Below, in pieces: positions 6,993 to 14,594 of a stretch of DNA of 20,799 bases. Source of the stretch: Methylocapsa sp. (lineage in GTDB: Bacteria > Pseudomonadota > Alphaproteobacteria > Rhizobiales > Beijerinckiaceae); NCBI GenBank assembly GCA_003162995.1, contig PLUZ01000477.1, forward strand, positions 1,276 to 22,074, in the 5' to 3' direction. Positions within the stretch are counted from its first letter, which is position 1. The number at the start of each line of letters is the position of its first letter. Under the pieces are notes generated by a model. That model had not been told where the DNA came from. It saw only the letters and a list, made by a program, of their open reading frames with translations, and ran no database searches. Both the position numbers and the translations under genes were made by a program.

Positions 6993-7340
6993 ATGTCAAA
7001 TACCTCGGCTCGTCGACCTGAGATTTCTTTCTCGCCGCGAGCGGAAGATTATATCCGCCGCTTCATGGAGGCCGTGGAACGAATTAAGCCCCACGCAAGC
7101 TTGGTCCCTGTCATCGATTGGTACATCTCAGGGACTTCAACGAACAAAGTGACGGGCGAAGTGAAGACGTTCGGGCCAGGTATTGGTGTTGGCGCGATCG
7201 AAGCTGAGAAATTCACGGATGAACTCATCGTCCAAATGGGCGAGCTTAAGGTCGCAATTCGACTGCCGGAAGATCTTCAGTCGGCCGAACGGCTGAAACT
7301 CGACTTCTCGAACGGGTCTTTTGTTCTCGTCGACCCTTGA
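6993..7340 (+). CDS. Small uncharacterised protein, paralog 2 (possible HesB/IscA-like fold)
   Basis: A 115-residue protein whose ATG at 6993 follows an excellent AAGGAG ribosome binding site. It is a tandem copy of the preceding gene: the blocks FSPRAED, PHASLVP, DELIV and KVAIRLPEDLQSA are conserved between the two. They differ mostly in the N-terminus, in the YISGTSTNKVTGEV loop and in the GAIEAEKFTD segment. It contains no cysteine at all, which excludes a classical A-type carrier role even if the fold is similar. The spacing of 46 bp from its paralog is compatible with one transcript. No known function. The stronger ribosome binding site suggests it may be the better expressed of the two copies. 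Confidence 0.75.
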   Translation: MSNTSARRPEISFSPRAEDYIRRFMEAVERIKPHASLVPVIDWYISGTSTNKVTGEVKTFGPGIGVGAIEAEKFTDELIVQMGELKVAIRLPEDLQSAERLKLDFSNGSFVLVDP

Positions 7341-7511
7341 TTGGCAAACTCTGTTTCTCTCCTGGCCGCATTGCCGACACGTTTAGCGGTCAGAAAAGGC
7401 ATGCTCAATCACATGCACGATGTCCGCCTAGTTTATTGTCCAGCAAGCTTTGCTGCGTTCATAGGAAGTGCAATTTTCCCGGAATGTGGGCCCAATTTGA
7501 ACGAAAGCGCT

Positions 7512-8714
7512 ATGTCACGAGATAATAGGACTGAGCTGTCTCGCCGGCGTCCATCCGCGAGGCGGCCAACGATTGCCACGCTGCTCTGTGCCATGCTGGC
7601 GGGCGGCGCGATGATGTTTGCCGCGGGCTGCGCGTCGATCGGCCTCTCGGGGCTGGACGAGCCTGCCGCCGCGCCACGCGCGATCGCGATGTTCGTCGTT
7701 TCGACCCGCAAGGGCGAACATAGTGCCTCGAACGAAGCCGTCGAGGAGGGTGCGCGGTTCTCCTTGCAGCAAATTGGGGTGCCGCCAGGCCATAAGCCAG
7801 GCCAGGTGGAAAGGCCCGCCTTCGGTTCGGAAAATCCGCAAGAACACTTCGTCATGATGAGCCGGCGCGGGATCGACGAGGCCGAGTTCTATGCCGAACT
7901 CGCCAGCCATCTTTCAGGGCGCGTCGGATCGAACCGCGATATTCTGCTTTATGTCCATGGCTTCAATGTGAGCTATGACGAGGCGCGTTTCCGGCTCGCG
8001 CAGATCTCCGACGACGGGCGTTTCGGCGGCGTTGCGGTGCTTTATACTTGGCCGGCCACCGGCAGCCTCCTCGACTATGGCGCGGCCAAGGAAAATGCGA
8101 CCGCCGCCCGCGATGCCTTGACCAACCTCATTCACCGGCTGGGAGAAGTGCCGGACGTTGGCCGCGTGCATATTCTCGCGCACTCGATGGGCGCCTGGCT
8201 CACCATGGAGGCTCTGCGGGAAAATGCGATTTCCGGCAGCCCCGACCTCAATGGCAAGCTCGGCGATGTCATGCTCGCCGCGCCCGACATCGACTTGAAG
8301 GTTTTCCGCCAGCAATTGGCGCGGCTCGATCCGTCCCATGTCTCCGTTCTCGTTTCCTCCAACGACCGGGCGCTTTCGATCTCGCGCACGCTTGCGGGCG
8401 ACCGGCCGCGTCTAGGCGGGCTCAATCCCAGCAACCCCGAGGATCGCACGGCGCTCGAGGGCCTCGGCGTCAAGACCTATGATCTTTCAAAGGAGTCGAC
8501 CGGCCTGATCGGGCATGGCACCTATGCCGACGCACCGCAGGCCGTGCGCACGATTGGCTCGCAGATCACCGGATCGAGACCGCAGGATGCCAATGTCCAG
8601 TCTGTGCTCGGCGAAAGACCCGTCGATTCAAAAATCACAGCCGTACCGCTCGCGCCATTGGCCGGGCCGTCCAGCGCCGCTGCGAACCCGGCGGGTGCCG
8701 TTCCGCCGCAGTAG
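7512..8714 (+). CDS. Lipoprotein alpha/beta hydrolase, DUF900 family
   Basis: A 400-residue protein from ATG 7512. The N-terminus is Arg-rich, followed by a hydrophobic stretch and a lipobox (FAAGC, Cys40), so it is probably a lipid-anchored envelope protein; an earlier start at 7341 would bury this signal. The hydrolase core shows ILLYVHGFNVSYDEA (the oxyanion-side HGF motif), AVLYTWPATG and the nucleophile elbow HILAHSMGAWL, all typical of DUF900 hydrolases. An Asp in LAAPDIDLKVF and the histidine in GLIGHGTYAD are candidates for the rest of the triad. The Ala/Pro-rich C-terminal 70 residues look unstructured. The substrate is unknown. The gap of about 170 bp to the preceding paralog makes cotranscription uncertain. 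Confidence 0.88.
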   Translation: MSRDNRTELSRRRPSARRPTIATLLCAMLAGGAMMFAAGCASIGLSGLDEPAAAPRAIAMFVVSTRKGEHSASNEAVEEGARFSLQQIGVPPGHKPGQVERPAFGSENPQEHFVMMSRRGIDEAEFYAELASHLSGRVGSNRDILLYVHGFNVSYDEARFRLAQISDDGRFGGVAVLYTWPATGSLLDYGAAKENATAARDALTNLIHRLGEVPDVGRVHILAHSMGAWLTMEALRENAISGSPDLNGKLGDVMLAAPDIDLKVFRQQLARLDPSHVSVLVSSNDRALSISRTLAGDRPRLGGLNPSNPEDRTALEGLGVKTYDLSKESTGLIGHGTYADAPQAVRTIGSQITGSRPQDANVQSVLGERPVDSKITAVPLAPLAGPSSAAANPAGAVPPQ

Positions 8715-8858
8715 CGGGGCTGGCGTGATCTCCGGCCGCTCTTCGTTAACATTGCAGTGCACTGGAGTGGCCGTGCCCCTTTTTCGATTTGAGGATCGGC
8801 GCGGAACTTTTTCTCGAGTTCGCTCATTATATGGTGAGGGACCAAACGAAAAAGCGAG

Positions 8859-8884
8859 GGCCTTGCAGTTGACAAGGCCGTTTT
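8859..8884 (+). terminator. Candidate terminator downstream of the lipoprotein hydrolase
   Basis: GGCCTTG (8859-8865) pairs with CAAGGCC (8873-8879) over a seven-base loop and is followed by GTTTT. It lies about 145 bases after the stop codon at 8714. The T run is short, so the strength is uncertain. Confidence 0.45.
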
Positions 8885-9078
8885 GAAGATTAAGGCCCCG
8901 GTTGCGGCCACGCAAACGCCGCTCATTCACAAAATGAGCAGAATGGTGTTGGCACGGGAAGTGCCGTGCTAGAAGTTTTAAGAATTATTTCGATTCAAAA
9001 AATGTTTCGAATATTGAACGGCGCAAAGGAATTGTATTCCTTATTTCGTGCTGCCTCGACATGATTGTCGTGCAGCGC

Positions 9079-9106
9079 TTGAGATATTTGTCTCTTGCTA
9101 TATACT
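9079..9106 (+). promoter_or_regulatory. Candidate promoter in AT-rich interval
   Basis: TTGAGA at 9079-9084 and TATACT at 9101-9106 with a 16-base spacer. It would read towards the uncharacterised gene at 9334. A second pair, TTGACG (9192-9197) and TATTGT (9216-9221) with an 18-base spacer, lies nearer the gene. Only resemblance supports either. Confidence 0.3.
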
Positions 9107-9333
9107 GTCTATATAAACGTTTTCACCATGAATTGAGAATCGCAAAACTTAAATTATGAAAATTATTGCAAAGCAACATGAAATATTCTTGTTGACGTCA
9201 TCATAGCGTTAGAATTATTGTTTAGTCTGCTAAAAATTCATAGATGTCACGCTTGAGATTAACCTTTCCGGAAAGGGAATGTCCAACGCTTGTCCGTGTC
9301 CGACGCCGTGTAACCCGCAAAGCGAGGGAAGTC

Positions 9334-9732
9334 ATGTGTTTGATCGCTGAAATAATCCATACGTGCTCGCACGAAAAAGTCGCCCAGGCCGCCGTGGCAT
9401 CGATGGGGCATGATTTTGCGGGCAAAGTCGGCGCCACAGCCGGCGCATATGGATTATCGATCGGCGCCTTCACAGCTCGCGCGGTTCGTGAATTCGAACG
9501 GCGCGTCGGAGAATCAGAAAAGCAAGCGCTCCGGGCCCTCATGGATCGCGCGGACCAGCCGATCTTGATTGGTCTTCAGCATATTCTTCAGCCGGTGATC
9601 GAATTTGATGACCTAACCCCGGACGTGCCGGCGCCGATGCGCCCGGCAAACACCCGCCGCCCAGGTCAAAAGTCGTCCTCATCAAAGGGCTCGCGGAACA
9701 CCCCGAAGACCGTCGATTCTTCGACAAATTGA
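9334..9732 (+). CDS. Uncharacterised small protein
   Basis: The ATG at 9334 follows GAGGGAAG at good spacing and gives 132 residues; an ATG at 9244 in the same frame would add 30 very Arg-rich residues but has no ribosome binding site. The body (MCLIAEIIHTCSHEKVAQAAV, AGAYGLSIGAFTARAVREFERRVG, ALRALMDRADQPILIGLQHIL) looks helical and soluble. The GLSIGAFTARAV piece is reminiscent of the helix following the strand in ribbon-helix-helix-type small proteins, but this is not enough for a call. The C-terminal 40 residues are Pro/Ser/Arg-rich and likely disordered. It is isolated between an AT-rich gap and the end of the sulfur assimilation genes, with which it converges. Function unknown. Confidence 0.6.
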   Translation: MCLIAEIIHTCSHEKVAQAAVASMGHDFAGKVGATAGAYGLSIGAFTARAVREFERRVGESEKQALRALMDRADQPILIGLQHILQPVIEFDDLTPDVPAPMRPANTRRPGQKSSSSKGSRNTPKTVDSSTN

Positions 9733-9790
9733 GCGGCAACGAAGAGAAAGGCTGCCAGACCGCCTTGAATGTGGCGCCGCGCGCTGGACT

Positions 9791-10294
9791 TCAGGATAAG
9801 GCACGGCGCGCCCAGGGTCTTGTTTGCTCCGGGATTTCAGGCCCGAGCCCAGGCTGATAGAAAATCCCGAAACGAGGCCTCCGGCCGGCTGCAAGCAGCC
9901 GGATTGTCGCGGCATCCTTAATCTCGAAACTGTCGAAGCCGCAGCGTGCCAGAAATTGCAGCTGGTCGAACAAAACCTCGCCGGTCGCCCGTAATTCCCC
10001 TGTAAACCCATAAGTGCCGCGAAGCTGGCGTGCCTGCGAGTAGCCGCGTCCATCGGTGAATTTGGGAAAGGCAACCGCGATCAGCGCAAAGCGGGAAAGG
10101 TCCGGCGCGATCACTTGCAGGTCCTGCCCCGGTTCTATGAGCAGGCCAAGCGGGATATTCCTTATCGCTTGCGCGCGGATCGCTTGCCATTGCGGCAAGG
10201 TCAGAACGACCTTGCCCTCGAGCGGAAGGTCTTCTGCTTGCGCCAGATTGCGCCAGTCATCCGGCACAAAGCCATCGCCTTTGAATATCGCCAT
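9791..10294 (-). CDS. DUF934 family protein of the sulfite reduction operon
   Basis: A 167-residue protein from the ATG at 10294, two bases after the cysH stop. An upstream extension to 10420 would run inside cysH in another frame and is unlikely. Features typical of DUF934 include LPLEGKVVLTLPQW, the RFALIAVAFPKFTDGRGYSQARQLR block and RCGFDSFEIKD near the end. DUF934 proteins are encoded with cysI and cysH in many proteobacteria and are thought to assist sulfite/nitrite reductase, though no activity has been established that I know of. It is the last gene of the minus-strand cys block and ends opposite the uncharacterised gene at 9334. No cysteine motif for metal binding is seen. Confidence 0.9.
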   Translation of the reverse strand: MAIFKGDGFVPDDWRNLAQAEDLPLEGKVVLTLPQWQAIRAQAIRNIPLGLLIEPGQDLQVIAPDLSRFALIAVAFPKFTDGRGYSQARQLRGTYGFTGELRATGEVLFDQLQFLARCGFDSFEIKDAATIRLLAAGRRPRFGIFYQPGLGPEIPEQTRPWARRALS

Positions 10295-10296
10295 TG

Positions 10297-11031
10297 TCAA
10301 ATGTCCGCACCGGCGTAAAGCGGCAATGTATGAAGTCCGCATTCGACTTTCGCACGCTCGCGCCAACGCCCCGCGCGGGGGTCTTCGCCAGGCTTTACAG
10401 GCGAGGTGCAAGGGATGCACCCAATCGAAAGATAGCCCTTGGCGACGAGCGGATGACGCGGCAGGGCGAAGGCATCGAGATAGCCGGTGATCTTGTCCGC
10501 CGGCCAGTGCGCGAGCGGATTGACTTTGATACGGCCGGCCTCGGCTTCAATCAAGGCCAAGGCCGCACGCGTCCGCCCTTGAAACCGTTTGCGGCCGGTG
10601 ATCCAGGCGTCATAGCCTTCGAGCGCTTCCGCCATAGGTATGACCTTGCGGATTTCGCAACAGCGATCGGGATCGCTCGCCCAGAGGAAATTTTCCGGGT
10701 CTTCGGCGGCGAGCCGTTGTGGCTTCGGCGTGAGAGCGATCACATTCGTCAGGCCGAGATGCGCGACAAGAGTGTCACGATAGGCCAGAGTTTCTTTGAA
10801 CAAAAGCTGCGTGTCGATGAACAAAACCGGCGTCGCCTTGTCGATAAGCGCGGCCATGTGTAGCAGCACGGCGGAATCAGCGCCAAAACTCGAGACGAGC
10901 GCGATCCGGCCCGGGAAAAGATCCGCGATCACGGCGCGCATCAATTCCGGCGTGTCCATTCCGGCGAATTCCACATCGAGCCGCGCGGCTTTTTCCGCGG
11001 CGCCAAGGATGGCAGCTTCAGTCATGGCCAT
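10297..11031 (-). CDS. cysH: Assimilatory APS reductase ([4Fe-4S] type)
   Basis: A 244-residue PAPS/APS reductase family protein. The ATG at 11031 is preferred because AAGGAGG lies six bases ahead; it overlaps the cysI end by 14 bases. The PP-loop SSFGADS is at about residues 47-53. Cys124-Cys125 (RCCEIRK) together with Cys205-x2-Cys208 (CIPC) form the four-cysteine [4Fe-4S] set that marks enzymes preferring adenylyl sulfate over PAPS. The catalytic Cys231 sits in the C-terminal ECGLH. The reaction is thioredoxin-dependent reduction of APS to sulfite plus AMP in the cytosol. Its product feeds the sulfite reductase encoded just upstream. All key residues are present. Because the cluster cysteines are kept, no separate APS kinase step is required for this enzyme. 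Confidence 0.93.
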   Translation of the reverse strand: MAMTEAAILGAAEKAARLDVEFAGMDTPELMRAVIADLFPGRIALVSSFGADSAVLLHMAALIDKATPVLFIDTQLLFKETLAYRDTLVAHLGLTNVIALTPKPQRLAAEDPENFLWASDPDRCCEIRKVIPMAEALEGYDAWITGRKRFQGRTRAALALIEAEAGRIKVNPLAHWPADKITGYLDAFALPRHPLVAKGYLSIGCIPCTSPVKPGEDPRAGRWRERAKVECGLHTLPLYAGADI

Positions 11032-12676
11032 AAAGAGCCTCCTTGAACGGTCCCATGCCAATCCGCCGGTAGGCGGCAAGAAAATCCTCTGCCGGGCTCG
11101 TGCGGAACTTCAAATAGGTATCGACAACGGTCTCGATCGCGTCGACGATCTCCTCGGAAGAAAAACCGCGCCCGGTGAGCGCGCCGACATTGCAAGTCTC
11201 GTCGGCGGAGCCGCCGAGCGTGAGTTGATAGGCCTCGGCACCAGATTTCTCCAATCCGAGAATGCCGATATGACCGACGTGGTGATGTCCGCAGGCATTG
11301 ATGCAGCCGGAAATATTGATCTTGAGCTCGCCGATGTCCCGCGCCCGCGCGCTATCGCCGAACCGTTCCGAAATACGCTGCGCGATGGGAATCGAGCGCG
11401 CCGTCGCGAGCGCGCAATAATCGAGGCCAGGACAGGAAATAATGTCGGTGACAAGCCCCGTATTGGCGGTGGCAAGACCATGGCTGGAGAGCCTGTCGAA
11501 CAGCTCCGGCAAATCATCGAGCGCGACATGCGGCAGAACGAGATTCTGTTCATGCGCGACGCGGATCTCGTCTGCTGAAAATTCTTCGGCAAGATCGGCG
11601 ATCGTGTCCATTTCTTCGGCGCTGGCATCGCCCGGAATGCCGCCGATGGGCTTCAGAGAGACCGTGACGACCCCATATCCGGGCGTCTTATGCGCCACCA
11701 CATTTTGCGCGGCAAAGCGGGCAAACGCGGGATCGGTTGCTTTGCGTTTTTCGAAAGCAAGGGACACGGCCTGGCGCGCGGGCAAAGCAGGCAGGGCGAA
11801 ATAGGCGCGGATGCGGTCGATTTCCGCTTGCGGCAAGGTCAGGGCGCCGTCGCGATGCTTGGCAAACTCGGCCTCGACCTCGGCGCGAATAACATCGGCG
11901 CCTTTCTCATGCACCAGGATCTTGATGCGCGCCTTGTATTTGTTATCGCGCCGCCCTTCGAGATTATAGATGCGGAGAATGGCATCGGTGTAGGCGAGAA
12001 GATCGGCTTTCGGCAAGAAGTCGCGGATCTTATGCGCAACCATGGGAGTGCGGCCGAGGCCGCCGCCGACATAGACGGCAAAGCCCACCTCGCCTTCCGC
12101 GTTCTTGACGATCTGATAGCCGATGTCATGCACTTTAATCGCGGCGCGATCCTTGGGGGCGCCATTGACCGCAATCTTGAACTTACGTGGCAGAAACGAA
12201 TATTCGGGATGCAGCGAAGACCATTGCCGCAGAATTTCGGCATAGGGGCGCGGATCCTCGATCTCATCGGCGGCGGCGCCAGCGAATTGATCGGCCGTGA
12301 CATTGCGGATGCAATTGCCCGAGGTTTGGATCGCGTGCATTTCGACTTCGGCGAGTTCATCGAGAATGTCCGGGCAATCCTTTAGCGCCGGCCAATTGAA
12401 CTGAATGTTCTGGCGCGTCGTGAAATGGCCGTAGCCCTTGTCGTAGCGCCGCGCGATAAAGGCGAGTTTGCGCATTTGCCGCGACGACAAAGTGCCATAG
12501 GGAACAGCGATCCGCAGCATATAGGCGTGCAATTGGAGATAGACGCCATTCATCAGGCGCAGCGGCCTGAACTTTTCCTCGTCCAACTCCCCGGAGAGTC
12601 GGCGCGCGACCTGGTCGCGGAACTGCGCAACGCGCGCGGCCACAAAGCTTTTGTCGAATTCATCGTAACGATACAT
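11018..12676 (-). CDS. cysI: Nitrite/sulfite reductase hemoprotein
   Basis: A 552-residue siroheme- and [4Fe-4S]-containing reductase starting MYRYDEFDKSFV at ATG 12676. Two ferredoxin-like/siroheme repeats can be followed: the first half has FTTRQNIQFNWPAL and TSGNCIRNVTADQFAG, the second has the cluster ligands. Cys415 and Cys421 (CPGLDYC) pair with Cys458 and Cys462 (SGCINACGHHH), the pattern of sulfite and assimilatory nitrite reductases. The context with cysH argues for six-electron reduction of sulfite to sulfide in assimilation. No flavoprotein CysJ is seen in the window, so a ferredoxin-like donor is likely. The 3' end overlaps cysH. The start was chosen over an in-frame start eight codons upstream because the family begins at MYRYDEFD. 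Confidence 0.93.
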   Translation of the reverse strand: MYRYDEFDKSFVAARVAQFRDQVARRLSGELDEEKFRPLRLMNGVYLQLHAYMLRIAVPYGTLSSRQMRKLAFIARRYDKGYGHFTTRQNIQFNWPALKDCPDILDELAEVEMHAIQTSGNCIRNVTADQFAGAAADEIEDPRPYAEILRQWSSLHPEYSFLPRKFKIAVNGAPKDRAAIKVHDIGYQIVKNAEGEVGFAVYVGGGLGRTPMVAHKIRDFLPKADLLAYTDAILRIYNLEGRRDNKYKARIKILVHEKGADVIRAEVEAEFAKHRDGALTLPQAEIDRIRAYFALPALPARQAVSLAFEKRKATDPAFARFAAQNVVAHKTPGYGVVTVSLKPIGGIPGDASAEEMDTIADLAEEFSADEIRVAHEQNLVLPHVALDDLPELFDRLSSHGLATANTGLVTDIISCPGLDYCALATARSIPIAQRISERFGDSARARDIGELKINISGCINACGHHHVGHIGILGLEKSGAEAYQLTLGGSADETCNVGALTGRGFSSEEIVDAIETVVDTYLKFRTSPAEDFLAAYRRIGMGPFKEALYGHD

Positions 12677-12797
12677 GCCGGCTCCGCCCTGCCCGGGCAC
12701 TCTACCCTTGAGTGTTTGAGCGGTGCTGGTCGAAACGCCCGCCCTTTATCTGTGTTGCTTTATCACGCGATCGCATCGGCCGAGTCCGCCGCAGGGA

Positions 12798-13187
12798 TCA
12801 GCCCACGCTCTCGCGCGCGGCTTCCGATCTCTGATTTCGTAAAACCGCTTGTGTCTCTTGCGTGGCCCTATGGTCCGGCAGGAGTGCCACCTCATAGGCA
12901 AAGGCGCGCGTTTGGGGCAGGAAGTCGATCGTTGGACCCCGCGCGCGAATGGATTCCCGCAATGTCACCGCCCGCACTCCGCGCGCTTCCTCCGTCACCT
13001 CGACCAGGCAAGGATCGACGACGAGATTGCGCTTCACATCATTCTGGGCAAGGAGAAGGGCTGCCTCCGCCTCGGCCTTGCTGGTAAAAATCTTCGCCGC
13101 GCCGAGCGCATCGGCCCAGGCGCCGTCGCGGCCGCCATAGATCACGATGCCATCGATGAGGCGATTTGCGGAAATAATCTGAGGCAT
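12798..13187 (-). CDS. DUF2849 family protein
   Basis: A 129-residue protein from the ATG at 13187 (MPQIISANRLIDGIVIYGG). The GIVIYGGRDGAWADALGAAKIFTSKAEAEAALLLAQ segment is characteristic of DUF2849, a family found almost only in alphaproteobacteria beside sulfite reductase genes. An in-frame start at 13232 adds residues that do not fit the family. The C-terminal third contains the conserved-looking LRESIRARGPTIDFLP. No catalytic or metal-binding motif is evident. The family is often encoded after a siroheme synthase gene (cysG); that gene is absent here, so DUF2849 is the first gene of the block. A gap of 121 bp separates it from cysI, wider than elsewhere in the block. Confidence 0.88.
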   Translation of the reverse strand: MPQIISANRLIDGIVIYGGRDGAWADALGAAKIFTSKAEAEAALLLAQNDVKRNLVVDPCLVEVTEEARGVRAVTLRESIRARGPTIDFLPQTRAFAYEVALLPDHRATQETQAVLRNQRSEAARESVG

Positions 13188-13753
13188 GCCCAAAACTCGC
13201 GAAGCTGCAATTGCGATCCGTATATAAGCCAATTAACAGCATTTGGCGAGTGTTTATCGTAATCTACGTAGAATTTATGTATAATGCTTCTGATTTTGAG
13301 TATTTTTTAAAATCCGCTGGCCAGGGAAGCCGATAGCAGTTCAGTTTCAGTTTCTGGTAATTGACCCTAGGCAGCCATTTACCGTTGCAGACCTAAAGGT
13401 CTCCGAAGGTAAAAAGCCATCACTGACGACAGCCGCCTGAATACAGCTAGTACGTCACAAGCAGACATAAGCTCGCGTCACCGATCGAGACTGCGGATAT
13501 ATGCGACAATGTTCACAATTTCGCCGCGTTACAGATTCATGCTTGATACTCGGGTTGGTGGATCAGCTCGCTGTTACCATCGGCGGTAAAATTTCCGGAC
13601 TCAGCCTCCCAGGGTGTGTTCTCGGCAAAGTTTTACGGTGTGGTCAATTTTGATCAGCCTGCCCGCCACTCGATTGCTAACCTCTCCATCACCGACTTAT
13701 CACACGGATAGCCTAACAAGAGGAAAGTATGATGTTACTTGGTCAAATATAAC
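13188..13753. other. Gene-free interval upstream of the cys block
   Basis: About 560 bp without a supported gene. Near 13220 the minus strand has a TATATA that could be the -10 element of the cys block. Small perfect stems such as AGACC/GGTCT (near 13388-13401) are present but unremarkable. The plus strand ends in GAGGAAAG followed by ATGATG at 13729, a good translation start that runs only seven codons (MMLLGQI) before a stop. Confidence 0.5.
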
Positions 13754-14131
13754 ATGGTTACCGATCAACCCGCCATCATCCGCTTTGACCCGGGCGGAGT
13801 AGTGGAAGACTATATGGCAAGGGAGCGTTCTTTCGAACTTAAGGGAAAAAAGATCGTTATTGATGGGCGCTGCGCATCGGCATGCACGCTCTATACCCGA
13901 TCGCCCGACCTTTGTGTTACGTCTCGCGCAGCATTTTATTTTCATGAGGCTGCCGACGGTAAGGACGAAGATCACCTTGTTGGCCGAGATCCCGAGGTTA
14001 CGGCGTCTATGATGTCATTCTACCCGCAAAGGATATCCGATTGGATCAAGAGCAAGGGCGGCTTGAGGAGGCACATGCTTGTGCTGCGCGGGCGTGAGAT
14101 GCTCTCATATTTTAAGCTCTGCAAATCGTGA
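13754..14131 (+). CDS. Small ClpP-like (CASACT-motif) protein, possibly truncated
   Basis: A 125-residue frame from ATG 13754, with no ribosome binding site of its own. It contains IRFDPGGVVEDYM, then KIVIDGRCASACTLYTRSPDLCVTSRAAFYFHEAAD. This reproduces the crotonase/ClpP-like layout of many small secreted Hyphomicrobiales proteins: a glycine-rich oxyanion strand, a serine in CASAC and a histidine in FHEA. The end (WIKSKGGL, RGREMLSYFKLC) also matches that group. Those proteins normally have an N-terminal signal peptide; here it is missing. A strong GAGGAAAG-ATGATG start 25 bases upstream lies in a different frame and stops after seven codons. This is either a leader peptide or a sign that the 5' part has been lost or frameshifted. 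Activity is doubtful. Confidence 0.5.
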   Translation: MVTDQPAIIRFDPGGVVEDYMARERSFELKGKKIVIDGRCASACTLYTRSPDLCVTSRAAFYFHEAADGKDEDHLVGRDPEVTASMMSFYPQRISDWIKSKGGLRRHMLVLRGREMLSYFKLCKS

Positions 14132-14594
14132 GTATCCGTTTTAGCCCATCCTAGGCTAATGGCGTGATGTTTAAGCGAGCTACGCCTGCGTAGCCGGAGC
14201 ATCTGATTGCTCTGCCAACGGTCGGTTCATTGCGCTCTTCCCGGGCCGCAAGCCGGCACCTCTGTCATTTTCCGCGATGAACTCGACGCCGGCTGATCCG
14301 CCGGGCGGCGGCTGGCCGGCTGTCCGCTTAGATCAGGAAGGGCCTAAGAAGCCGCCATCTTGAATGGCCGCCTTGGGGCGAAAGCAGAAAATGAAACTGG
14401 GACGCTCCCCATCGACCGGCTTTTCCAGATTAAAATACTTCTAAATTGGCTATTTTAAAATGATTGTAAAACAGAAGGCCTCTAAGACAGAGCTAAGACC
14501 TGTATATTTCAATATAAAATTTTTAGTTTTTCTGTTATAGTTATTTATTATTGGCCGAAGTTTGGATTGCGGCAGAGCTCTGCGGGGAGACGAA
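14132..14594. other. Gene-free interval upstream of the ftr genes
   Basis: No gene is supported. The first 280 bp are GC-rich and may be remnant sequence. From about 14420 the DNA turns very AT-rich and should hold the ftr promoter. Two copies of CTAAGAC lie 11 bases apart (14482-14488 and 14493-14499), one helical turn, as for a direct-repeat operator. TATAGT at 14536-14541 is a possible -10 element. Confidence 0.45.
14482..14499 (+). promoter_or_regulatory. Direct repeat CTAAGAC-N4-CTAAGAC upstream of ftrA
   Basis: Two identical heptamers with an 11-base period lie about 100 bases before the ftrA start. This arrangement is common for response-regulator binding sites. It does not match the Fur or Irr boxes that I know from alphaproteobacteria. 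The regulatory role is inferred from position and periodicity. Confidence 0.3.

Larger units (their letters stand above)
8715..9333. other. AT-rich gene-free interval with several hairpins
   Basis: No protein gene is supported here. Perfect stems are seen at 8859-8879 (seven pairs, then GTTTT), at 8921-8939 (GCTCATT/AATGAGC) and at 8952-8969 (GCACGG/CCGTGC, overlapping an alternative GGCAC/GTGCC stem). Another lies at 9026-9042 (AAGGAAT/ATTCCTT). From 8970 the composition becomes strongly AT-rich and carries promoter-like pairs (9079-9106 and 9192-9221). A small RNA is possible but not shown. Confidence 0.45.

Noticed and set aside
6605..7340. Calling the tandem paralogs iron-sulfur A-type carriers
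   Set aside because: Only the outline of the first helix and last strands is similar; the required cysteines are missing, so the function cannot be transferred.
9002..9064. Twenty-codon frame MFRILNGAKELYSLFRAAST
   Set aside because: There is no ribosome binding site, it spans a hairpin, and its length is within chance for AT-rich DNA.
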